A DNA stretch of 31,063 nt, from positions 1-31,063 of the forward strand of contig DIZU01000058.1 of assembly GCA_002429455.1 (NCBI GenBank), read 5' to 3'. Positions within the stretch are counted from its first letter, which is position 1; every line of letters starts with the position of its first letter. Position numbers and translations under genes: made by a program. Below the pieces are notes generated by a model that worked only from the letters and a program-made list of their open reading frames with translations, had not been told where the DNA came from and searched no databases. Shown piece after piece: positions 24,988 through 31,063 of this stretch. The stretch comes from Methylotenera sp. UBA6020 (GTDB lineage Bacteria > Pseudomonadota > Gammaproteobacteria > Burkholderiales > Methylophilaceae).

Positions 24988-26186
24988 GCACGCACAAGCA
25001 ATCACTTACATCACGCGGCATGATCGCAGTCCTAATAGCGCAGTTTTTGTCTGCATTAGCGGATAACGCGCTGCTATTTGCCGCCATCGCACTGTTAAAA
25101 TCACAGCTGGCACCCAGCTGGCAAATTCCGGCATTACAAGCATTTTTTGTTATTGCATTCATTTTTCTGGCGCCGTTTGTTGGACCATTTGCTGACAGTT
25201 ACCCCAAAGGGCGCGTGATGCTCATTGCAAATACATTAAAGTTTGCTGGCGCGGCGGCGATGTTATTTGGTTTAAATCCACTACTTAGCTATGGCTTGGT
25301 GGGCCTAGGTGCAGCCGCTTACTCGCCTGCCAAATATGGTATTTTAAGCGAATTAGTACATAGTGAAAAATTAGTCAAAGCCAACGGCATGATGGAAGGC
25401 TCGACTATTGTCGCCATTTTATTAGGAGCGGTAGTCGGCGGCAAGTTGGCAGACCATACTGCTTCAATGGCGTTAATAGCGGTATGCGGCTGTTATTTAG
25501 TCGCTGCGCTAATCAACATGCTTATCCCCAAACTCCCCGCATTCAAACCAGAGCAAACCTTTGCGGTTTATCCTTTGCTGCTAAATTTCACGCAGGCATT
25601 AAAGTCTTTATTCAGGAACCGCGACGCCAGGCTATCACTGCTTGGTACCAGTGTATTTTGGGGTACCGGTTCAACGCTACGCTTACTGCTAGTGGCTTGG
25701 GTACCGGTAGCGCTGGGTGTGGCAGATTTAAGCATGCCGGCTAATTTAAGCGGGGCAGTAGCAATTGGCATTGCCGTTGGCGCGGCGGTAGCAGCAACAT
25801 TTATTACCCTTAAAAATGTGAATCGTGTACTACCAGTGGGCATCGCCATAGGTATATTGATTATACTGTTTGCACATAGTACCAATTTGTACATCGCCAT
25901 TGGCTTGCTGATTTTAATTGGTGCAGCCGGCGGTTTTTATGTGGTGCCGCTCAATGCATTACTGCAAGAACGAGGACATAAAACCGTAGGGGCAGGTAAT
26001 GCAGTTGCGGTGCAAAACTTTTTTGAAAACTGCACCATGTTAACGTTAGTAGGCTTATATATTCTGATGGAAAAAAATAGCATGCCCGTAGTGCAGGCTG
26101 CCACTATATTTGGCAGCGTCATCTTTATTAGCATTAGTTTGATTGCCATATTAAGACTAAGCCAAAGCAAAGCACCCAATCAATAG
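24984..26186 (+). CDS. lplT: Lysophospholipid transporter LplT (MFS)
   Basis: 400 residues, close to the 397 of E. coli LplT. It has about 12 hydrophobic helices. The N-terminus (MIAVLIAQFLSALADNALLFAAIALL) with the QFLSALADNALL phrase is diagnostic. PFVGPFADSYPKGRVML, YSPAKYGILSELV and the C-terminal GFYVVPLNALLQERGH segments also fit LplT. It flips lysophospholipids, chiefly lyso-PE, from the outer to the inner leaflet of the inner membrane for reacylation by Aas. An ATGA overlap joins it to the amidohydrolase gene. No obvious terminator follows before pqqA. Confidence 0.93.
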   Translation: MSTHKQSLTSRGMIAVLIAQFLSALADNALLFAAIALLKSQLAPSWQIPALQAFFVIAFIFLAPFVGPFADSYPKGRVMLIANTLKFAGAAAMLFGLNPLLSYGLVGLGAAAYSPAKYGILSELVHSEKLVKANGMMEGSTIVAILLGAVVGGKLADHTASMALIAVCGCYLVAALINMLIPKLPAFKPEQTFAVYPLLLNFTQALKSLFRNRDARLSLLGTSVFWGTGSTLRLLLVAWVPVALGVADLSMPANLSGAVAIGIAVGAAVAATFITLKNVNRVLPVGIAIGILIILFAHSTNLYIAIGLLILIGAAGGFYVVPLNALLQERGHKTVGAGNAVAVQNFFENCTMLTLVGLYILMEKNSMPVVQAATIFGSVIFISISLIAILRLSQSKAPNQ

Positions 26187-26225
26187 CATGCTTACGCCGA
26201 AATTATTATCGGTCGATTCGATATC

Positions 26226-26242
26226 TAATGATTTTCATTAGG
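26226..26242. promoter_or_regulatory. Fur-box-like palindrome upstream of pqqA
   Basis: TAATGATTTTCATTAGG contains the palindrome CTAATGA-TTT-TCATTAG (starting at 26225). It matches about 13 of 19 positions of the Fur consensus and 16 of 17 bases of the site at 29703-29719. It lies 40 bases after lplT and 115 before pqqA. Confidence 0.45.
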
Positions 26243-26357
26243 TGGTTTTAATGACTCATGTCATGTTGCTAATTTTAGTTAGCCGTATGATGTGTCTCAC
26301 GTAATGCAAATGCTATTAAGCAAGCGCCATACGAATTAATCAAAAAGGAGAACTACT

Positions 26358-26429
26358 ATGTGGACAAAACCAGCTGCTACTGAAATGCGTTTCGGTTTCG
26401 AAGTTACAATGTACGTAATGAATAAGTAA
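26358..26429 (+). CDS. pqqA: PQQ precursor peptide PqqA
   Basis: 23 residues, starting MWTKPAATEMRFGFEVTMY and ending VMNK, a textbook PqqA. The Glu15 and Tyr19 spaced E-x3-Y are the two residues crosslinked by PqqE and excised to build pyrroloquinoline quinone, the cofactor of methanol dehydrogenases. A strong ribosome binding site (AAAAAGGAG) stands 7 bases before the ATG, and a strong terminator follows 16 bases after the stop. No pqqB, C, D or E gene is nearby, so this is a single-gene unit. A high transcript level relative to the enzymes would make sense for a consumed precursor. Confidence 0.95.
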   Translation: MWTKPAATEMRFGFEVTMYVMNK

Positions 26430-26445
26430 GTTCAAACGTATGATT

Positions 26446-26473
26446 AAAAGGGTGCTTTTAGCACCCTTTTTTT
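26446..26473. terminator. Terminator after pqqA (probably bidirectional)
   Basis: Stem AAAAGGGTGC / GCACCCTTTT with a TTTTA loop, followed by further T. The other strand also ends in TTTT, so it may also stop transcripts from mltA, which converges from the right. Confidence 0.92.
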
Positions 26474-26549
26474 ATTGGTATTGTTTTATTGCACAGCCTA
26501 ATTATAAGGACTCTCAATCGCATCAACCAATACCAAAGACACTATTGCA

Positions 26550-27884
26550 CTATGGATTTTTAAAGGTGAATTCTTTAGGTAAAAATACCCAAATCTTGCC
26601 AAGCTGTTTCATTGCACCGGCTTTTGCACCCGCTTCAAAGCCGGCACCCCAAAAAAAATCTGCACGTACGCCACCTTTAATCGCACCGCCTGTATCTTGT
26701 GCCATCATTAACTGTTTTAAGGGTTTTGCGCTATTAGGTTCAGTGGTGGATAAAAACACTGGTGCGCCTAGTGGCACAAATTTAGGATCAATTGCCACAC
26801 TTCTTTCACCTAAAATAGGCACGCCAAGCGCACCCAGCGGCCCCGGCAGTCCTACTGGCAATTCTCTAAAAAATACATAGCTAGGGTTACTATTGAGTAG
26901 CTCGCGTAGTTTACTTAAATTATTACGCGCCCAATTTTTAATCCCTTGCATCGAGGCGTTAGAAGCGGTAAGTTCGCCGCGCTCAATTAAAAGGCGGCCT
27001 ATCGAATTGTAAGTTTGTCCATTTTGATCAGCATAACCCACATGCACCTGTTCACCATTGTCTAGTTGCACCAATCCTGAACCCTGAATTTGCAAGAAGA
27101 AAACGTCAATAATATCGTCTATAAACATGAACTCCCGGCCTTTGATAGGCGAAGCATCCGCTTCTATTTCAGCCCGATTGTAATAAGGCACTAGTTTATT
27201 ACCCATGAGTCGGCCACGTACACGCTTGTACTTAAGTTCTGGATATATGCTATCTAATTCGACGGTCACCAAATCATTCGGTGGCAGATATAAAGGATAA
27301 GGATATTTAGCGGATTTTGTGCGGCTACCTTTTAGTAACGGCTCATAATAACCGGTAATCATGCCGTTATCAGAGCCATCAATATTGGTTGTTTTATAGA
27401 CTGAAAAATACTGCTTGAAATACGCCTGCACAGCCTCGGCACTTGGTTTACCGGCCGATTGACCATTAAGCTGAGTAGCGGCACTACAGGCTTTTTGCCA
27501 CATGGGTTTAGCACCCAAAGCTGCACAACTTTGCATCCAAGCTGGCCAGGCTAAATTTAAACTGTCACCCGATGAATTATTTTGGTTCAATCCATCCACG
27601 TCCTCCCATTTGGCCGGCTTTAATAAGCCATAGTCCGCAATTTTGAGGGCTTCTTTAGACTCTGCGGGTTTAGTGTCGCCAGCCTTTGCTTCCAGGCATT
27701 GTACAGGGGGGGTATCTGTATATTTCTCGGCATTTTTGATGGCAGTACAGTCGCACTTAGCATTTGCTACGACTGAAGCCTGGGGGTTTACTAATACAGT
27801 GTTTTTTACGTTTTTATTTGCACACGCCGCAAGCGTGCCAGTCGTTAACATCACAAAAAAAAGCACTGCTATTTTTTTTATCAA
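26550..27884 (-). CDS. mltA: Membrane-bound lytic murein transglycosylase A
   Basis: 444 residues. It is a lipoprotein signal with lipobox LAAC (Cys at about 20) and a spacer region, so it is attached to the outer membrane. The MltA domain has GMITGYYEPLLKGSRTKS and YPLYLPPNDL. The C-terminal 3D barrel carries the catalytic Asp in AQDTGGAIKGGVRADFFWG. The enzyme cleaves murein to 1,6-anhydromuropeptides, the material later recycled by Mpl. A run of seven G on the plus strand (27706-27712) lies in the coding region with the frame intact. It converges on pqqA with a shared terminator region. Confidence 0.94.
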   Translation of the reverse strand: MIKKIAVLFFVMLTTGTLAACANKNVKNTVLVNPQASVVANAKCDCTAIKNAEKYTDTPPVQCLEAKAGDTKPAESKEALKIADYGLLKPAKWEDVDGLNQNNSSGDSLNLAWPAWMQSCAALGAKPMWQKACSAATQLNGQSAGKPSAEAVQAYFKQYFSVYKTTNIDGSDNGMITGYYEPLLKGSRTKSAKYPYPLYLPPNDLVTVELDSIYPELKYKRVRGRLMGNKLVPYYNRAEIEADASPIKGREFMFIDDIIDVFFLQIQGSGLVQLDNGEQVHVGYADQNGQTYNSIGRLLIERGELTASNASMQGIKNWARNNLSKLRELLNSNPSYVFFRELPVGLPGPLGALGVPILGERSVAIDPKFVPLGAPVFLSTTEPNSAKPLKQLMMAQDTGGAIKGGVRADFFWGAGFEAGAKAGAMKQLGKIWVFLPKEFTFKNP

Positions 27885-27983
27885 TTTATTGTCATCACTT
27901 AGTATAAGTTCATAGCTTCGGGTTTATTGTCAGTGCTGAAATAACGTTTGGGTAATTACCCGGAGAATAGTCAGATGCAGAGT

Positions 27984-28367
27984 CTAATGCAACACTCTAG
28001 GCATGCTGAGCACAAAAGGATGAATGATCACATCAAATCGTGTGCCATCTTCAGCAACCATTTGGTATGTGCCATGCATCTCACCCATAGGCATATTGAT
28101 GACCGTACCACTCGTATATTCAAAATGCTCGCTTGGATTCAGTAGTGGCTGTGCACCAACCACACCTAAACCTTTGACTTCTTGTTGCTCACCGTTAGCC
28201 TCGGTAATAATCCAATGCCGGCTAATCAATTGCGCTGCGATATTGCCAGTATTGGTGATTTTAACATGGTAGGCAAAGGCGTACCGATTGCGCTCAACAT
28301 CGGACTGTTCCAGAATAAACACGGCTTCAACAATCACCGAACATTCATAGTGTTTAGCACTACTCAT
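27984..28367 (-). CDS. apaG: ApaG domain protein
   Basis: 127 residues, a single ApaG domain with an immunoglobulin-like fold. The phrases YAFAYHVKITNTG, LISRHWIITEANG and YTSGTVINMPMGEMHGTYQM are diagnostic. E. coli ApaG is linked to cobalt/magnesium resistance and is often near ksgA-apaH; here it is instead next to mltA and thiG. The exact molecular role is not settled. The gene starts 45 bases downstream of the thiG stop and probably belongs to the same minus-strand unit. Confidence 0.93.
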   Translation of the reverse strand: MSSAKHYECSVIVEAVFILEQSDVERNRYAFAYHVKITNTGNIAAQLISRHWIITEANGEQQEVKGLGVVGAQPLLNPSEHFEYTSGTVINMPMGEMHGTYQMVAEDGTRFDVIIHPFVLSMPRVLH

Positions 28368-28412
28368 TGCGAATTACATTCATAAGGAGTCATGTCATTA
28401 ACAAATAAGGCA

Positions 28413-29195
28413 TTAAGAAATCAGGCCCGCGCTTGGTGAGCTTGGGCTGGCAGAGTACAGTTTTTTGGGCATACGGCCGGCAAGATAGGCATCACGTCCG
28501 GCCTCAACCGCCTTTTTCATCGCACCCGCCATGCGAATAGGGTCGCGTGCCGCAGCAATCGCCGTGTTCATCAGCACGCCCTGACAGCCAAGTTCCATCG
28601 CAATCGCCGCATCTGATGCCGTACCAACGCCAGCATCCACTAGCACGGGAATATTGGCATTCTCGATGATAATTTGCAGATTCCATGGGTTCAAAATCCC
28701 CATGCCGGATCCTATCAATGAAGCCAGCGGCATGACCGCACAACAACCAATATCTTCTAGCTGCTTTGCAATAATCGGGTCATCTGAGCAATACACCATC
28801 ACATCAAAACCATCTTTTACCAACACTTTAGCGGCGGCAATGGTTTCAATCATGTTGGGGTACAGCGTGTTGGGGTCACCCAGCACCTCTAATTTCACTA
28901 ACTTGTGCCCATCCAATAACTCACGTGCTAAACGCAAGGTACGCACTGCATCGTCTGCCGAATAGCAGCCTGCAGTATTCGGTAGATAAGTAAACTCTTC
29001 TGGTGGTAAATAATCGAGCAGCGAGGGTTCGCCCGCGGTTTGGCCGATATTGGTACGACGGATTGCCACAGTAATAATCTCAGCACCGCTGGCATCAATC
29101 GCAGCACGCGTTTGTGCAAAATCTTGGTACTTACCTGTTCCCACTAATAAACGTGAGTGATAGGTTTTATCTGCAATTTTTAATAGATCTGACAA
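28413..29195 (-). CDS. thiG: Thiazole synthase
   Basis: 260 residues, a TIM barrel that makes the thiazole phosphate moiety of thiamine from 1-deoxy-xylulose phosphate, dehydroglycine and ThiS thiocarboxylate. The family start is [15 protein letters not shown]. The Schiff-base Lys is in [26 protein letters not shown] and [14 protein letters not shown] build the phosphate site. It follows thiS by 78 bases. Rather than in a full thi operon, the pair stands with apaG and mltA downstream. Confidence 0.95.
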   Translation of the reverse strand: MSDLLKIADKTYHSRLLVGTGKYQDFAQTRAAIDASGAEIITVAIRRTNIGQTAGEPSLLDYLPPEEFTYLPNTAGCYSADDAVRTLRLARELLDGHKLVKLEVLGDPNTLYPNMIETIAAAKVLVKDGFDVMVYCSDDPIIAKQLEDIGCCAVMPLASLIGSGMGILNPWNLQIIIENANIPVLVDAGVGTASDAAIAMELGCQGVLMNTAIAAARDPIRMAGAMKKAVEAGRDAYLAGRMPKKLYSASPSSPSAGLIS

Positions 29196-29273
29196 CTTTT
29201 TATCCTTCTATATGACTTCGACCAGTACTTTAGGCCCACTAATATTCATGCCGATCAACGATTGACGCGCTAT

Positions 29274-29477
29274 CTATCCACCGCCCACAGCACCTACAAT
29301 CTCCAGCTTATCACCATCCACCAATTGTGTTTCTGCAAACTGGCTACGCGGGACAATTTCGCCATTGCACTCAATAGCGAGGCGCTTGCCTTCTAAATTA
29401 AGACTAGTGATTAAGTGCGCCACACTGAAACTAGCCGCATCAAAACTACGTGGTTTACCATTTATAGTGACTTGCAT
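29274..29477 (-). CDS. thiS: Sulphur carrier protein ThiS
   Basis: 67 residues with a ubiquitin-like beta-grasp fold: MQVTINGKPRSF at the start, the IECNGEIVPRSQF motif in the middle, and the DGDKLEIVGAVGGG tail. The terminal Gly-Gly is adenylated and converted to a thiocarboxylate that donates sulphur to ThiG. An extra Gly precedes the pair, giving GGG at the end, as in many homologues. A TATAAT box on the minus strand at 29566-29571 could be its -10. No TPP riboswitch was recognised upstream. Confidence 0.93.
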   Translation of the reverse strand: MQVTINGKPRSFDAASFSVAHLITSLNLEGKRLAIECNGEIVPRSQFAETQLVDGDKLEIVGAVGGG

Positions 29478-29797
29478 TGTGTGATATTAAGCCAAGAAAT
29501 TATGTTAAGTATGCGCCGTGCTGCCCGACAAACAAAAGAAAATATGCAGCCCATGGAATAAATACATTATAAAACATCATTTTACGAAAATAATAGGGCG
29601 TTTAGCAAATCTTATATCGATTATTTAGTTGTCATCCAAAGATCAAGCCAATGCGTTTAAGTGAGCACTTGGTGGAAACCATTTAGAAAGCAACCGCTAA
29701 CTTAATGATATTCATTAGGAATTTTTTAATATAAACTAGTTCTTATCCGTACTGAGACAAAATCTCAGCGGACTTAAGTTCCCAAAAGGAAAATAAT
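29478..29797. other. 320-base intergenic region between divergent thiS and the 65-residue peptide gene
   Basis: No gene seen. Toward thiS there is a minus-strand TATAAT at 29566-29571 with only a poor -35. Toward the peptide gene there is the Fur-box-like palindrome at 29703-29719. An AT-rich stretch with TTAATA/TATAAA follows at about 29727-29737, which could be a -10. A 6-base-pair hairpin CTGAGA-CAAAA-TCTCAG at 29752-29768 lies in the predicted leader. AAAAGGAAAAT is the ribosome binding site. The middle (about 29580-29700) shows nothing I can name. Confidence 0.5.
29703..29719. promoter_or_regulatory. Fur-box-like palindrome upstream of the 65-residue peptide gene
   Basis: TAATGATATTCATTAGG contains TAATGA-TAT-TCATTA and agrees with 14 of 19 positions of the Fur consensus. 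It overlaps the likely promoter region, 78 bases before the ATG. A near-identical site is at 26226-26242. Confidence 0.5.
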
Positions 29798-29995
29798 ATG
29801 CCAGTCACAATTCAACAAATTTTATCTACAACCACTGTCATTACAGAGCTCACACCACCTCCGGACAATAAAGCTAAATCAGCTAAGCAACATGGTATGC
29901 AGTATGAGCAAGTGGGTGTAGCGTCAGATGAACCAAACAACCTGACAGAAGTTAGCATGGCCAGATTACTCGCTTCGTGTGGCGACTGTATTTAA
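29798..29995 (+). CDS. Orphan 65-residue peptide with C-terminal CxxC, unknown function
   Basis: The ATG follows a good ribosome binding site (AAAAGGAAAATA). There is no signal peptide or membrane helix. The N-terminal third is Thr/Ile/Val-rich (IQQILSTTTVITELT), then a PPP turn and a charged, hydrophilic middle. The end is MARLLASCGDCI, with both cysteines (61 and 64) in the last five residues. I recognise no family. The shape, a polar leader and a short Cys-containing tail, resembles ribosomally made, modified peptide precursors or small metal-binding proteins, but no modifying enzyme is adjacent. The Fur-like site upstream suggests iron-linked expression. Coding status rests on the ribosome binding site and promoter context. 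Confidence 0.6.
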   Translation: MPVTIQQILSTTTVITELTPPPDNKAKSAKQHGMQYEQVGVASDEPNNLTEVSMARLLASCGDCI

Positions 29996-30273
29996 GCTTA
30001 TATCCATTAAAGCCTGCAAAAACCAGGTTTTAGTTTCAGAGTAACCGGTTGATATCTGATGCCATCTTAAGTCAGAGGCTTCACTATTCTCATGCCAAGC
30101 ATGCATCGACCTATTTATAAAAAAGTTTGGCCACCACCTCTAAATTGGCATTCTAAATTTCAGAAAAACCACTCATCCCAAAATCACTGCCGCCCTGAAT
30201 TACTGGCACCGTTGTACAATAGCGCAATTGATATTTTTTACACTATTTTGAAAGTAAATTCAGAAAGTAAGCT

Positions 30274-31014
30274 ATGAACGTTCAAAGCCATATTGCAGAC
30301 ATCAACACTCCCACCGGGACCATGCGCACTTATATTCACAGACCTGTTGGCGAAGAAAAATATCCAGCAATTCTGTTTTACTCCGAGATTTTTCAGCAAA
30401 CAGGCCCGATTGAACGTGCTGCTAAAATCATGGCGAGCCATGGTTACGCGGTACTAGTACCTGAAGTATTTCATGAACTAAACCCGATTGGCACCGTTTT
30501 AGGTTATGACGATGCAGGTCGCGACAAAGGTAATGCCGACAAATCCGCGAAGGATGTGCAAGGTTACGATACGGATAATGCCGCGATGATTACCTTTGTA
30601 AAACAGCAAGCCTGGTATAACGGCAACATCGGCGCCATGGGCTTTTGTATTGGCGGTCATTTGGCTTTTCGCGCGGCATTGCAGCCTGAAGTAAAAGGCA
30701 CTGCCTGCTTTTACGCCACTGATTTGCACACGCAAGTTATTCCCAACCAAGCTGGTCAACACAGCATGGAGCGTCTTAAAGATATTTCTGGCGAAATGCT
30801 GATGATATGGGGCAAACAAGACCCTCATATTCCAGCAGCAGGCCGCGCAGAGGTTTATAAAAAATTGGGCGATGCCAGCCTGACATTTACTTGGCATGAA
30901 TTTAACGCACAACACGCTTTTATGCGTGATGAAGGCGAACGCTATGACCCGCAAACTGCAATGCTGGGTTATCAACTGGCGCTTAACTTATTCAGCAGAA
31001 CGCTATCCCAGTAA
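30274..31014 (+). CDS. Dienelactone hydrolase family protein
   Basis: 246 residues with an alpha/beta hydrolase fold. The nucleophile elbow is GFCIGG with Cys125, as in dienelactone hydrolases, not the usual Ser. The triad is completed by Asp183 (GKQDPHIP) and His214 (NAQHAF). True dienelactone hydrolase acts in chlorocatechol breakdown, but most chromosomal relatives have unknown substrates and no catabolic neighbours are seen. It is monocistronic: about 280 bases separate it from the peptide gene and a strong terminator follows. Confidence 0.88.
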   Translation: MNVQSHIADINTPTGTMRTYIHRPVGEEKYPAILFYSEIFQQTGPIERAAKIMASHGYAVLVPEVFHELNPIGTVLGYDDAGRDKGNADKSAKDVQGYDTDNAAMITFVKQQAWYNGNIGAMGFCIGGHLAFRAALQPEVKGTACFYATDLHTQVIPNQAGQHSMERLKDISGEMLMIWGKQDPHIPAAGRAEVYKKLGDASLTFTWHEFNAQHAFMRDEGERYDPQTAMLGYQLALNLFSRTLSQ

Positions 31015-31041
31015 TGTTTTGATCATAAGAATCCAATAGAA

Positions 31042-31063
31042 AAAGCCCCGAATTCGGGGCTTT
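31042..31063. terminator. Terminator after the dienelactone hydrolase gene
   Basis: Perfect palindrome AAAGCCCCGAA/TTCGGGGCTTT, running to the window edge 27 bases after the stop. It is probably bidirectional. Any further T run is outside the window. Confidence 0.85.

Noticed and set aside
26440-26880. 146-codon plus-strand open frame after pqqA
   Set aside because: It begins in the terminator region and lies antisense to the well-supported mltA gene.
29478-29600. TPP riboswitch upstream of thiS
   Set aside because: The characteristic CTGAGA-type core followed by an ACCTGATC-like segment was not found on the minus strand. The CTGAGA at 29752 is on the plus strand, in a simple hairpin.
30092-30277. 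61-codon open frame upstream of the dienelactone hydrolase gene
   Set aside because: No ribosome binding site, composition unlike a protein of this genome, and it overlaps the start of the real gene. Probably chance.

Overview
The window reads as ordinary chromosome of a methylotrophic betaproteobacterium, most likely Methylophilaceae (Methylotenera/Methylophilus-like). This is an inference from the gene content: a stand-alone pqqA peptide gene, purU, B12-dependent metH, an lptM-lysA pair, a ubiK-comM pair facing a porin-glnK-amt cluster, a betaproteobacterial minor-pilin operon, and moderately AT-rich DNA. No rRNA, tRNA, CRISPR, integrase or transposase gene was seen.

Layout. 1-3259 (minus): type IV pilus minor-pilin operon pilE-pilV-pilW-pilX-pilY1, with pilY1 cut by the window edge. 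3433-5137 (plus): lptM, lysA and a 46-residue secreted peptide. 5165-6049 (minus): purU, followed by a 140-bp MITE-like palindrome with a probable target duplication. 6286-9410 (plus): ispH, nudB, nadA and a HIT-family gene. 9413-12342 (minus): a 2Fe-2S ferredoxin, a frameshifted tonB whose stop codon lies in the arm of a second, 105-bp inverted-repeat element, and mpl. 12447-18184 (minus): metH split by a frameshift, comM, ubiK. 18294-21208 (plus): a sigma-54 promoter, a TorF-family porin, glnK and amt, closed by a strong terminator. 21252-26186 (plus): a tight four-gene operon of an ArsR-type regulator, Aas (lysophospholipid acyltransferase/acyl-ACP synthetase), a Tat-exported amidohydrolase and the lysophospholipid transporter LplT. 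26358-26473: solo pqqA with its own terminator. 26550-29477 (minus): mltA, apaG, thiG, thiS. 29703-31063 (plus): a Fur-box-like palindrome, an orphan 65-residue peptide ending in a CxxC motif, and a dienelactone hydrolase-family gene.

How the genes work together. The nitrogen cluster is a classic NtrC/sigma-54-type unit: an outer-membrane porin, an ammonium channel and the PII protein that gates it. The ArsR-aas-amidohydrolase-lplT operon looks like an envelope lipid-repair unit with its own switch: two identical-spacing palindromes flank the promoter, and the transcript may be leaderless. The amidohydrolase is the unexplained member. The most promising other unknown is the 65-residue peptide. 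The palindrome upstream of it matches one upstream of pqqA at 16 of 17 bases.

Cautions. metH and tonB each contain a single extra G in a G-rich stretch. This may be real gene decay or a sequence error, and reads are needed to decide. Positions of promoters and operators come from reading the sequence only.
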